Of a stretch of 64,000 bases of DNA, positions 9,187 to 17,693 are shown one piece after another; the stretch's first letter is position 1; each line of letters begins with the position of its first letter. The notes under the pieces are model-generated. The model saw only the letters and a program-made list of their open reading frames with translations, did no database searches and had not been told where the DNA came from. The stretch is from JAGVSR01 sp963708775 (GTDB taxonomy: Bacteria > Pseudomonadota > Alphaproteobacteria > Rhizobiales > Hyphomicrobiaceae), in NCBI GenBank assembly GCA_963708775.1, contig CAVPTI010000020.1, positions 186,001 through 250,000 of the forward strand, read 5' to 3'. The translations under genes and the position numbers were made by a program.

Positions 9187-9227
9187 GGAGGGTCCGGTGG
9201 CTTCACACCGGGCCCTCCTTTGTTTTT
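9187..9227 (+). terminator. Rho-independent terminator after the sigma-54 regulator
   Basis: A 13-bp stem (GGAGGGTCCGGTG with CACCGGGCCCTCC, one G-U type pair) and a 6-nt loop are followed by TTTGTTTTT, about 40 nt after the stop codon. Confidence 0.9.
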
Positions 9228-9392
9228 CCATTGTTTTTGGCTGACGTGCGGGGTCTTGCGCAGGGTGCTCGCTTGAAGAATTGGCTAACCAATCGCTTGC
9301 GTGGCCGGTGTGCATGTGCACACAGGAACGTCTGAAACGGAATAAGGGTGCCGCCGGCTGCGTTCCAAACCGGACTTGCGGGAGAGATCACG

Positions 9393-11252
9393 ATGGGCCG
9401 ACTTCGCTGTGCCGCGCTGAGTGTGCTCGCGCTCACGGTCATCTGCCCCGCAGCCTTTGCGGCGGAGCCTGCTCCTGCGACAGCCTCCGACGTTCCGGTT
9501 CAAACGGGCAGCATCGGCGGCACGGATGCGGCCATCGGAGCCGCCGCCCGCAGACTGATCGAGCCCGCGCCTGTCGCGGACGGTGCGCATCTCTTGCCGG
9601 CAGCGACGATTTCGACAGGCGCTGACGCGCAACCCGCTGCTGCGCCACCCAAGCCGACGCCTGAGGAACTGGATCGGACCGCGCTATCGACCTTTTATCA
9701 GGCGCGCGGAGATGAGCCGCTATGGGTGACCGCGGACGGATACACAGCGAAGGCTCGGCTCGCATTAGCGGAGTTGAGCCGCGCCGGCTCGTGGGGACTT
9801 GATCCCGCAGATTTCAAGGTGCCCGATTTGGCAGGTGCTCCGACGCCGGAAGCTCTCGCCGAAGCCGAAAGCGGATTGTCGCTCGCCATCATGGCCTACG
9901 CACGTCATGCGCGGGGCGGCAAGATCGCAAAGCCCGCCGAGCAGCTGTCATCGTATTTCGATCGGCGTCCGCAGTGGAAGGATCGGACCGAGTTGCTGTC
10001 CGAACTCGCCAAGACGGACGACCCTGCCCAGGTGCTCGTCGATCTGCATCCCAAACATCCGCAATTCACGTTGTTGCGGCAGGCGTGGCTGGAGACGCTG
10101 CGCGCCAAGTCGGCGCGTGGCGCGAAGCTGCCGGCCGGCAGCGATTTAAAGCCGGGCGAGAGCCACGCAGATGTCGAGGCACTGCGTAAACGGCTCGCCG
10201 TGGCCGCCGCAGATGGAACGTCGGTGCAGTTTTATGACGATCAGCTCGCGGAGGCCGTGCGCAGCTTTCAGGCCTTGAAAGGGCTCGCCTCCGATGGCGT
10301 TCTCACGGCCGAGACGCGGACGAAGCTCAATCAGCCGATCAAGGGGAACACCGATCAGCTTGCCGCCAATATGCAGATGTGGCGCTACATACCTGCCGAT
10401 CTCGGTGAGATGCACGTGATGCTCAATGTGCCCGAGTACGAAATTCGTATTCTCAAATCGGGTGAAGAGGTCTTCCACGAGCGCGTGACCGTTGGCCTCG
10501 TCAACAAACAGACGCCGATCTTTTCGGATCAGATCGAACTCGTCACATTCAAATCGCGTTGGCGCGTGCCGGATTCGATCAAGGTGCGCGAGATCTGGCC
10601 GAGCCTGCTATCCGGCGGCGGTATGATGCGCCAGCACGGGCTCGAGATGCGGCGGCTCGATAATGAGGAGCTCGTCGACTGGCGCAAGATCGACTGGTCG
10701 AAGACGCCGATGGCCGATTACGTCGTTTGGCAGCCGCCGGGCAAGATCAACCAGCTCGGCATCGTGAAGTTCTCATTTCCGAACAAGCACTACGTGTTCA
10801 TGCACGACACGCCGGACAAGCACATGTTCGCCTGGACGCGGCGGGCGAACAGCCACGGCTGCATGCGCATACGCAATCCGCTGAAGATGGCGGAGGTGAT
10901 CCTCGCCGCCGACAAGGCATGGGACCGCGCGAAGATCGACGATCTGGTAAAGAACGGGCCGGACCATAATCTCGTGCCGCTCGACAAGAAGATCCCCGTC
11001 CACATCGTGTACTTCACGGCGCGCGTCGAAGAGGGCGGCAAGATCACGACGTTCGGCGACATCTACGGCCACGAGAAGCGCTTCGCGCTGGCGCTCAAAG
11101 GCCAGTGGAACAAGATCAAGGTCGGGCCGGATCATCTGGCGCCTGTCGATGAGACAAAGCCGCCGGTTGTGGCGCAGCGCAAAGCGCCGAAGGGCAAGAA
11201 CGACGACAGCGTGCTCAGCCTCGTCAATTCGGCGCTCGGCAGCGGGTTCTGA
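9393..11252 (+). CDS. L,D-transpeptidase, YcbB/LdtD type
   Basis: Periplasmic enzyme that makes 3-3 cross-links in peptidoglycan or attaches proteins to it. The ATG at 9393 gives a clear Sec signal peptide (ALSVLALTVICPAAFA). The protein is about 619 residues: an N-terminal scaffold, a peptidoglycan-binding region near 270-310 (DDQLAEAVRSFQALKGLASD) and the YkuD catalytic domain with NSHGCMRIRNP, the active cysteine being near residue 490. The large size and embedded catalytic domain match the YcbB class. It is monocistronic, flanked by terminators. Confidence 0.93.
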   Translation: MGRLRCAALSVLALTVICPAAFAAEPAPATASDVPVQTGSIGGTDAAIGAAARRLIEPAPVADGAHLLPAATISTGADAQPAAAPPKPTPEELDRTALSTFYQARGDEPLWVTADGYTAKARLALAELSRAGSWGLDPADFKVPDLAGAPTPEALAEAESGLSLAIMAYARHARGGKIAKPAEQLSSYFDRRPQWKDRTELLSELAKTDDPAQVLVDLHPKHPQFTLLRQAWLETLRAKSARGAKLPAGSDLKPGESHADVEALRKRLAVAAADGTSVQFYDDQLAEAVRSFQALKGLASDGVLTAETRTKLNQPIKGNTDQLAANMQMWRYIPADLGEMHVMLNVPEYEIRILKSGEEVFHERVTVGLVNKQTPIFSDQIELVTFKSRWRVPDSIKVREIWPSLLSGGGMMRQHGLEMRRLDNEELVDWRKIDWSKTPMADYVVWQPPGKINQLGIVKFSFPNKHYVFMHDTPDKHMFAWTRRANSHGCMRIRNPLKMAEVILAADKAWDRAKIDDLVKNGPDHNLVPLDKKIPVHIVYFTARVEEGGKITTFGDIYGHEKRFALALKGQWNKIKVGPDHLAPVDETKPPVVAQRKAPKGKNDDSVLSLVNSALGSGF

Positions 11253-11280
11253 TCGCAAGCGGACGGGACGGAAACAGAAA

Positions 11281-11306
11281 GGGCGCCTCGCGAGAGGCGC
11301 CCTTTT
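11281..11306. terminator. Bidirectional terminator between the L,D-transpeptidase and TonB receptor
   Basis: A 9-bp GC stem (GGGCGCCTC / GAGGCGCCC) with loop GCGA is followed by TTTT on the plus strand. It sits between two convergent 3' ends. Confidence 0.85.
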
Positions 11307-11335
11307 CCGTGCCAACAGACGGGAGGGTCTGTTCG

Positions 11336-14116
11336 TCAGAACTGATAGCGGAAGCCGGTCCAGAAGGTGCGGCCGAGGCCGGGCTTCATGCCGTCTTCGC
11401 GGTCGGAGATGTAGAACTCGTTGGTGAGGTTGTCGCCCGAGACCCAGACGCTTGCGCCGGAATTGCCAAGGGCCAGATTGGCGCGAGCCGAGAGCAGCCA
11501 GACGGACGGCACTTCGCCATCTTCGCCGGCCTCCTCGATTTCGCATTCGTATTGATTAGACTCCGTCTGTCCTCGCATTCGAATTCGCCACCAAACCCGA
11601 ACGGCGTGTTGTCTTCATCGGTGAAGAATGAGCCACGATAAGTGGCGGTCACGCTCGCATCCCAGCGCCAGCCCGTGGTCTGCTGCACGCCCAGCGTGAG
11701 CGCCGCGACATGAAGCGGAACCTCAGGAATGCGGTTGCCGCTCAAGTCTTCACCATCGGCGTGGTAAGATCCTCGAACTCTCCCCGGGTGTAGAGATAGT
11801 TCGCCTCGCCGAAGAAGTTGAGCGAACCGCCGGTGTAAGGCTGCGAATTCAAGCGGCCGAGAAGTTCTACGCCGTAAATTGAAACCTCATCGGCACGGCC
11901 GAACGACCGGTCCGAGGTGTCGGAGAACGAGGCGCCGAACTGATAGTTTTCGAGGAGCTGATAGAAACCGACGGCTTCGAAGTCGAGGCCCTTGATGGCG
12001 GTGGAACGGAAGCCGAGATTGAAATTGTCGCCGATTTCGTCTTCCACCGGAAAGTCTTCGTTACGAAGAACGCCGGTGGACATGCCGCGGTGATAGCCGC
12101 CGAATACCGTGGTCAAGTTCAAGCCAGTGTAGGCAAACGAGACACCCGGCAGCGCGTTGAAATTGTCAAAGCCCTCGGTCTTTGGATTAGGATCGCGAAG
12201 AATTCCATCGACTCAAGGCAGTCGCTGGGGCCGCCGAATGCTGCGGGGCAGTCATCCGAACCACCGGCTTCGCTTTCTTCGCGTGCCACGACGCGGTTAC
12301 GCCGGCCGATTTGGTACCACTCGAAACGAATGCCCGGTACGACATTGAAGTCGGTCGCAACCTTGATGTTGGTTTGCATGAATGCCGAGACAGCGTTGGC
12401 GTCCAATTCGCGGTCGAAAATCGTTGCGCCAGATTCGTCGCCAGCCTTTAGAATCTCTCCTTCCGCGCCAATGAAGTTGCGGTTCGTCATGTCCTGATAT
12501 TCATAGCGCACACCGGCCTGAATATCCTGGTTGAAGCCCAGAATGTTACGGTTCGCCCATTCGGCGCGGACCTCACCGCCAACGTGACGGAAGGTGCGGA
12601 GCCGGCCGAACATCGAGTTCTTCGCCAAAGAAGACGGTGCTTTCGTCAGGCGTTCAGGGTCTGTCGACGGATCACCGAATTCTGCGGCGCTCCGATGTCC
12701 TCCCCGGGAACCGAGTCGAAGGCGTTTAACTGGTAGCGATCACGCTGGTGATATCCGGCATAGACGCGCGTGGTGAGGGTCGTGTCGTCATCGATGTACG
12801 CATTGTGAACGATCTGGCCGCGCCAGATGTCGCCCTTATAGTTGTTTAGCCCAGCAGCGCCAGCGTAGCAGGTTTTGCAGTGTTTCAGGTTCGCGAACTG
12901 CTGCTCGGCAAAACCGGCGTTGGCGGCCGCGAACAATCCCTCGGCAATGTCTGCTGCCTCGTCTTCGTCGGTGATGGCTGGATCAACTCCCGGAAGCACC
13001 CCCAAATCGCGCTCACCCAGGAAATTCTGCTCGTCGTAGTTGTCGCGCTGACGGGCGTAGGAGGCCGTCACCACGAGGTCAGAGTCGGAGCCCTTGAAGC
13101 CGAGCGAGCCGTAGAAGTCGTTGAAGCGGAGCGTTCGGTATCCCATGCGCCTTGCACATTGGCGCCGGTGTACGAGAGCACGAGGCCGACGTTATCGACC
13201 ATCTGGCGCGTATGCACATGCCAGCGATAGGACATGTCGACCTGATCGTCGCTATCTGTACGTATCGTCCTTCATCGTTGATGAAGAACCCGCGGTCGGT
13301 TTCAGTGAAGCCGATGGCGCCGCTGATGACCGTTTCATTCGGCCCGAAGGGCGACAGGTTGCGGGCGTTGACGACGCCGAAGTTGTTGTTGGGGCCATGC
13401 GTGATGACGGTGCCTCGAATGACTTCAACGCTTTCGAAGCGCTCGATCGGACCCCAGTAGTGGACGGACGGGTCGAGCCACAGCGCGAGGTTGTTGGCAT
13501 GGCCATCTTCCATCACGAGCACTTTGCGTGAGCGGCGGGCGGGCGAACCGCGCACCGACACGCCGCCGTGCTGGGCATTGGCGTCATCGTTGATGATCGT
13601 GACGCCGGGCACGCGAACCAGCGCTTCATTGATGTTGCGCGGCCGCTGCTCGGCGAGGTCTTGCGGCGTTACGTTGGTCGCAGCGCCTGAAAACCCTTCG
13701 AGGTTGGATGGAATGAGCTGTGTCGGGTTCACGGGTGTCGTGGCGGACTGCTCGGCGCGGGCAGCAGCACCCCTGGCTGCCGGCGAACCGTATGGCGAAT
13801 TAGGAAGGACGCTGGCCGGATTGAAGGGCTCGGGAGGCGCTACGGCGACCGGCGGAGGCAGTGGAGCCGGCTCCGAGGCAGGCGCCGCCTGCTGCTGAGG
13901 CTTCGGCTTGGGCTTCGGCTTTGCGGCAGCCGGCTTTGGAGCAGGCGTCGGTGCCTGCTCTTGCTGGACCTCGACTTCGGGTACCGACGATCCGCTCGAA
14001 CCCTGAGCGGTAGGCGCCGGCGTTCCAGATGCTGGAGGCGCTTCCTGCGCCAGGCCTGAAGCCGAACTCGCAACGCTCAGGCCGCCAATCAGAACGGCGC
14101 CCAAAACCTTCTTCAT
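11336..14116 (-). pseudogene. TonB-dependent outer-membrane receptor (FecA-like), broken by at least seven frameshifts
   Basis: The reading frame begins at the ATG at 14116 with a signal peptide (GAVLIGGLSVASSASGLAQ), then about 100 residues rich in Pro, Ala and Lys, then the plug domain (ALVRVPGVTIINDDANAQHG, VEVIRGTVITHGPNN). Barrel segments continue in shifting frames to a typical C-terminal aromatic end (GFRYQF). Frame changes are needed near 13270, 13130, 12650, 12605, 12195, 11755 and 11560; at least four look like missing bases. Conserved receptor blocks appear in every segment, so the gene was recently intact. It is divergent from aguA; the substrate is probably a ferric chelate but this is not decided by the sequence. 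Confidence 0.88.
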
Positions 14117-14460
14117 TTGCAGTCCCCCACCACGCGCCGCTTTCGGCAAATCCGTCCCTGCCACAAAATGGCCATGCCTCTGCCTACGGCCTGGGATCAC
14201 GGGTCACAATGGTCGGAAGTTCCCGATCTGCTTGATGATTTGCGCATTCGAATTGTCCATGTGGCCTGGCTGCTACGGGAAAAATTCCCTCGCCATTCCT
14301 GATACTTAGGTAATTGTCCGTAGTCGGGAAGATATCGGCCGTGATAGTGGTGTGTTTTGCTACCCCTTCACGGCACGGTCCGACGTTTCTTGACTCTCTG
14401 CACCGGGGGTTCCACACCCCCGCTTCAAGAGCTCCGTCGTCCCTTTGGATCTGCCGCCAC
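14117..14460. other. Divergent promoter region between the TonB receptor and aguA
   Basis: There is no gene in these 344 bases. A short palindrome GGGAAAAATTCCC lies at 14277-14289 and could be an operator, but it matches no site I can name. No terminator or RNA structure was recognised. Confidence 0.4.
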
Positions 14461-15486
14461 ATGACCGCGACCGCCGCCGAGACCGCCATCACCGTTCCCG
14501 CCGAATGGGTGCCCCAGGACGCAGTCTGGACGGCGTGGCCGGCCGATCCCGACGAATGGAATGGTGATCTGGAGGCGCCGCGCCGTGACATCGCGGGGCT
14601 CATTCGCGTTCTGGCTGAGCACGGCAATCGCGTCCGTCTGCTCGCCAACGGCAGAGAGGCGGAAGAGACGGCGACGGCCGCGGTTGGCGCGCTGGCAGAA
14701 ATCATTCCGGCCCGCTACGGCGATATCTGGCTGCGTGACACGGGGCCGATCTTTGCGCATGCGGGCAAGGACCTGGTTGCGCTGAGGTTCAAGACCAATA
14801 GCTGGGGCGGTAAATATGAGCTTCCCGACGACGTGACCGTCGGCGACGACGTGGCCCAACTCGCCGGTGCCAAGGTCAAGCGTTTCGATTTCGTACTGGA
14901 AGGCGGCGCGGTGGATCAGGATGGCGAAGGCACGATCCTGACCACGCGGCAAACGCTGCTCAATCCGAACCGGAACGGCTGGAGCAAGCAACAGGCTGAA
15001 GCAGCGCTGCGACAGGCGTTTGGTGCCAAGGCGATTATCTGGATCGACGAAGGTTTGAAGAACGATCACACCGACGGGCACATCGATAACATCGCCCGCT
15101 TCGTCTCTCCCGGCCGGGTGGTCTGTCAGGCGGCGAGCGGCGCAGACGATCCCAACGCCGAGACACTGGACGCGATTGCCGCAACGCTGGCGAATGCCAC
15201 GGACGCGGCGGGCCGCAAGCTCGAGGTCGTTCGCGTTCCCGGTGTGGGGCTCTATCACAACGCGTTGGGTGAGGTTTCGCCCGCGTCACACATGAACTTC
15301 ATCATCGCCAATGGCGTTGTCGTGGTTCCGGTCTATGGTTCTGCGAGCGAAGCGGCGGCTCTGGATGCACTACGCGCGGTCTTTCCGGGCCGGGCCGTCA
15401 TCGGCGTGCCGTCGAAAGGTCTGCTTGGCTGCGGCACGGCCGGTGGCGGATCGTTTCACTGCATCACGCAGCAGCAGCCACTGTAA
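14461..15486 (+). CDS. aguA: Agmatine deiminase
   Basis: Hydrolyses agmatine to N-carbamoylputrescine and ammonia, the first of two steps of the plant-type putrescine route. The 341-residue protein has the family N-terminal WVPQDAVWTAWP, the guanidine-site segment RDTGPIF, DGHIDNIARFV, and the C-terminal catalytic block GGGSFHCITQQQP with the nucleophilic cysteine. The ATG at 14461 fits; the frame is open upstream but without similarity. aguB follows after 12 nt, clearly one operon. No arginine decarboxylase is in the window. Confidence 0.95.
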   Translation: MTATAAETAITVPAEWVPQDAVWTAWPADPDEWNGDLEAPRRDIAGLIRVLAEHGNRVRLLANGREAEETATAAVGALAEIIPARYGDIWLRDTGPIFAHAGKDLVALRFKTNSWGGKYELPDDVTVGDDVAQLAGAKVKRFDFVLEGGAVDQDGEGTILTTRQTLLNPNRNGWSKQQAEAALRQAFGAKAIIWIDEGLKNDHTDGHIDNIARFVSPGRVVCQAASGADDPNAETLDAIAATLANATDAAGRKLEVVRVPGVGLYHNALGEVSPASHMNFIIANGVVVVPVYGSASEAAALDALRAVFPGRAVIGVPSKGLLGCGTAGGGSFHCITQQQPL

Positions 15487-15498
15487 GGAGCGCCTTTT

Positions 15499-16362
15499 AT
15501 GGCGAAGACCCGTTCGATCACGGTCGCTGGCATTCAGACGCACTATGGTCCCGACATGGCCGGCAACATTGCACACACCGAAGCCTTCGTGCGCGAGGCG
15601 GCGCGCAGAGGTGCGCAGGTGATCCTGCCGTCTGAATTGTTTCAGGGCATCTACTTCTGCACCAAGCAGGATCCGAAGTGGTTCCTAACCGCGTTCCCTG
15701 CCGACACGCATCCTTGCGTGCTGGCCATGCAAAAGCTGGCGAAGGAACTCGGCGTTGTGATCCCGGTATCGATCTTCGAGAAAGATGGGCCTCGGTATTA
15801 CAACAGCATCGTCATCGTCGACGCCGACGGCACAGCACTCGGCACCTACCGCAAGAGCCATATTCCGGACGGACCCGGCTACCAGGAGAAGTATTACTTT
15901 CGACCGGGCGATACGGGATTCAAGGTTTGGAAAACGCAAGCCGGCACCATCGGCGTCGGCATCTGCTGGGATCAGTGGTATCCGGAGTGCGCACGCGCCA
16001 TGGTTCTGCAGGGCGCCGAAATCCTGTTTTATCCGACCGCGATCGGATCGGAACCCTACGACAGCGCGCTCGACACGCATCTGCAGTGGCAGCGCGCGAT
16101 GCAGGGACATGCGGTCTCGAACGCGGTGCCTATCGTTGCTGCGAACCGCATCGGGCTTGAAGACAACGAGGGTGTGCAGCAAAAGTTTTACGGCCACTCA
16201 TTCATCACCGACCATCGCGGCGAACTGGTGGAGAGCTTCGGTGCGAAAGACGAAGGCGTGCTCGTCCACACCTTCGATCTCGACATGATCGAAAGCTATC
16301 GGGCAGATTGGGGTTTCTTCCGGGATCGGCGCACGGATCTCTACGCCAAGAGTATCATCTGA
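15499..16362 (+). CDS. aguB: N-carbamoylputrescine amidase
   Basis: Nitrilase-superfamily enzyme that converts N-carbamoylputrescine to putrescine, CO2 and ammonia. The Glu-Lys-Cys triad is visible: Glu in LPSELFQG, Lys in TYRKSHIPDG, Cys in GVGICWDQWYPE. The length (287 residues) and the segment FYPTAIGSEP agree with AguB. It is 12 nt downstream of aguA with a ribosome-binding site in the gap (AAGGAG). Confidence 0.96.
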   Translation: MAKTRSITVAGIQTHYGPDMAGNIAHTEAFVREAARRGAQVILPSELFQGIYFCTKQDPKWFLTAFPADTHPCVLAMQKLAKELGVVIPVSIFEKDGPRYYNSIVIVDADGTALGTYRKSHIPDGPGYQEKYYFRPGDTGFKVWKTQAGTIGVGICWDQWYPECARAMVLQGAEILFYPTAIGSEPYDSALDTHLQWQRAMQGHAVSNAVPIVAANRIGLEDNEGVQQKFYGHSFITDHRGELVESFGAKDEGVLVHTFDLDMIESYRADWGFFRDRRTDLYAKSII

Positions 16363-16365
16363 AGG

Positions 16366-16764
16366 TTATAGCGCCAGCTTCAGCTGCACGTCGCTTAGGT
16401 CGCCTCGCTCCATTTTAGGCTGTGCATCGATCCAGCGTATGATCGCGGCGACGGCATGGGCTTGCGCGTCGCTGGTCATGGGCACGCCCGCAGGGATGCC
16501 GTGCCATTTGGCGAGGCAGCCGCGACAGCAGGTTGCGGTGGCGTGCTGGGCGATGAAGACCGGATGCCCGCGCATGGGCGTTTGCTTGCCGTCGTTCTTA
16601 GGCTGCGCTGGCGCGAGCCGTTCCTGAATGATCCGGCGGGCATGCTGCGCAATCTCGTCCGTTGACCGGAGGCTGACATACGCCTGCTCTTTCGGCCCCA
16701 ACCGGAACCGCTGGCGGAAGGGCGAGCCAGAGAGTGCGCAGAAGACGTGATCGAGCGGGCGCAT
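16366..16764 (-). CDS. DUF4186 family protein
   Basis: A 132-residue soluble protein of the DUF4186 family. The characteristic core is FIAQHATATCCRGCLAKWHG with paired cysteines (CC-x2-C) suggesting a metal- or redox-active site, followed by a helical C-terminus (AHAVAAIIRWIDAQ). Function is unknown. It is convergent with aguB (3 nt between ends) and divergent from the toxin-antitoxin operon. Confidence 0.82.
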   Translation of the reverse strand: MRPLDHVFCALSGSPFRQRFRLGPKEQAYVSLRSTDEIAQHARRIIQERLAPAQPKNDGKQTPMRGHPVFIAQHATATCCRGCLAKWHGIPAGVPMTSDAQAHAVAAIIRWIDAQPKMERGDLSDVQLKLAL

Positions 16765-16811
16765 GCCGAAAAAGATAGCGGGATTCGCGCAGCCTTTCCT
16801 CCCGTTGCGCC

Positions 16812-16863
16812 GTTAGACATTCTGTACAACGGCAGGCAGATTGTGTTAGACAATCTGTCTAAC
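16812..16863. promoter_or_regulatory. Double palindromic operator of the AbrB/Doc toxin-antitoxin operon
   Basis: Two 19-bp palindromes of the form GTTAGACA-N3-TGTCTAAC lie at 16812-16830 (right arm degenerate, TGTACAAC) and 16845-16863 (perfect), start-to-start 33 bp or about three helical turns. A further perfect palindrome CAGATTGT-N5-ACAATCTG (16837-16857) overlaps the second. The block lies 21 bp before the antitoxin ATG, as expected for autoregulation by an AbrB-type dimer with its toxin. Confidence 0.75.
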
Positions 16864-16883
16864 GTGATCATGAGGACCGTCGC

Positions 16884-17105
16884 ATGCGCTTGCAGATCAA
16901 AAAAATCGGCAACTCCACCGGCCTGATCCTGCCCAAGGAGCTTTTGCAGCGGCTGGGCCTCGAGCAGGGCGATGAAGTGATCGTTTCGGAAAGCCCGGAC
17001 GGCTTGACCATCTCGCCCTATGCCGAAGACGACGACGAGACGATGCGTATCGCACGCAAGGTCATGAAGAAATATGCGGGCACTCTGAAGGCACTCGCCA
17101 AGTGA
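16884..17105 (+). CDS. AbrB/MazE-type antitoxin
   Basis: A 73-residue swapped-hairpin AbrB/MazE/SpoVT protein. The N-terminal domain reads LQIKKIGNSTGLILPKELL, the DNA-binding fold of MazE-like antitoxins, and the acidic middle (AEDDDET) precedes a helical toxin-contact tail. Its stop overlaps the start of the downstream doc-like gene by 4 nt (GTGA), so the two are translationally coupled. The upstream palindromes are its likely operator. Confidence 0.88.
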   Translation: MRLQIKKIGNSTGLILPKELLQRLGLEQGDEVIVSESPDGLTISPYAEDDDETMRIARKVMKKYAGTLKALAK

Positions 17106-17566
17106 GCGAACCACGCTGGATCACCACACAGCAGGCCTTGAAAATGCATGCGGAGCAGCTGGCCTCTTTTGGCGGGCCCGCTGGCGTGCGTGACGAAAGC
17201 ATGCTGGAGTTGGCCCTCGCACGGCCGCTGAACAAATTCGCGTATGGCGAAACCGATTTGGCTGCGCTTGCTGCTTCTTATGCATATGGCCCTGCCCGCA
17301 ATCATCCGTTCGTGGATGGCAACAAGCGCGCAGCCTTCATGTGCATGATGGTGTTCCTGCGTAAAAACGGCATCGAGTTTGAACCTCGCGGTCCTGAGGC
17401 AACAGTTGCGATGGTGAACCTCGCCTCCGGTGAGATCACCGAGGACGGGCTTGCCCGTTGGATCCGGGACAACTGGCCCGAGATTGCTGCAACGAAGCCG
17501 ACGAAGGCGACGACCAAGCGCGCAGCGAAGTCCGCACCTAAGTCGGCTCCGAAAAAGCGCCGCTGA
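17102..17566 (+). CDS. doc: Doc-like toxin (Fic/Doc fold) with a Lys/Ala-rich tail
   Basis: Death-on-curing family toxin; Doc of phage P1 stops translation by phosphorylating EF-Tu. The Fic/Doc motif is HPFVDGNKRAAF near residue 63, and the N-terminus (WITTQQALKMHAEQLASFGG) is typical. GTG start overlapping the antitoxin stop. Beyond the usual length of about 125 residues there is a basic tail of about 25 residues (KPTKATTKRAAKSAPKSAPK) not normally seen in Doc. The pairing with an AbrB rather than a Phd antitoxin is a known alternative arrangement. Confidence 0.87.
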   Translation: MSEPRWITTQQALKMHAEQLASFGGPAGVRDESMLELALARPLNKFAYGETDLAALAASYAYGPARNHPFVDGNKRAAFMCMMVFLRKNGIEFEPRGPEATVAMVNLASGEITEDGLARWIRDNWPEIAATKPTKATTKRAAKSAPKSAPKKRR

Positions 17567-17693
17567 GAGAGCATCCAGGCGGCGCCCCCCTTTGGCCGCG
17601 CGGGTGCCCAGGAATGCCCTCATTCAAAAGTTACCAAGCGTTAAGGGTTTCTCGTTAACCCTTCTGAAAAGACTTTCGCTCAGCGGCGGACGA

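Noticed and set aside
17641..17664. CtrA site or terminator before the DUF882 gene
   Set aside because: The TTAA half-sites are 10 bp apart instead of 7, and the AAGGGTT/AACCCTT stem has no T-run.
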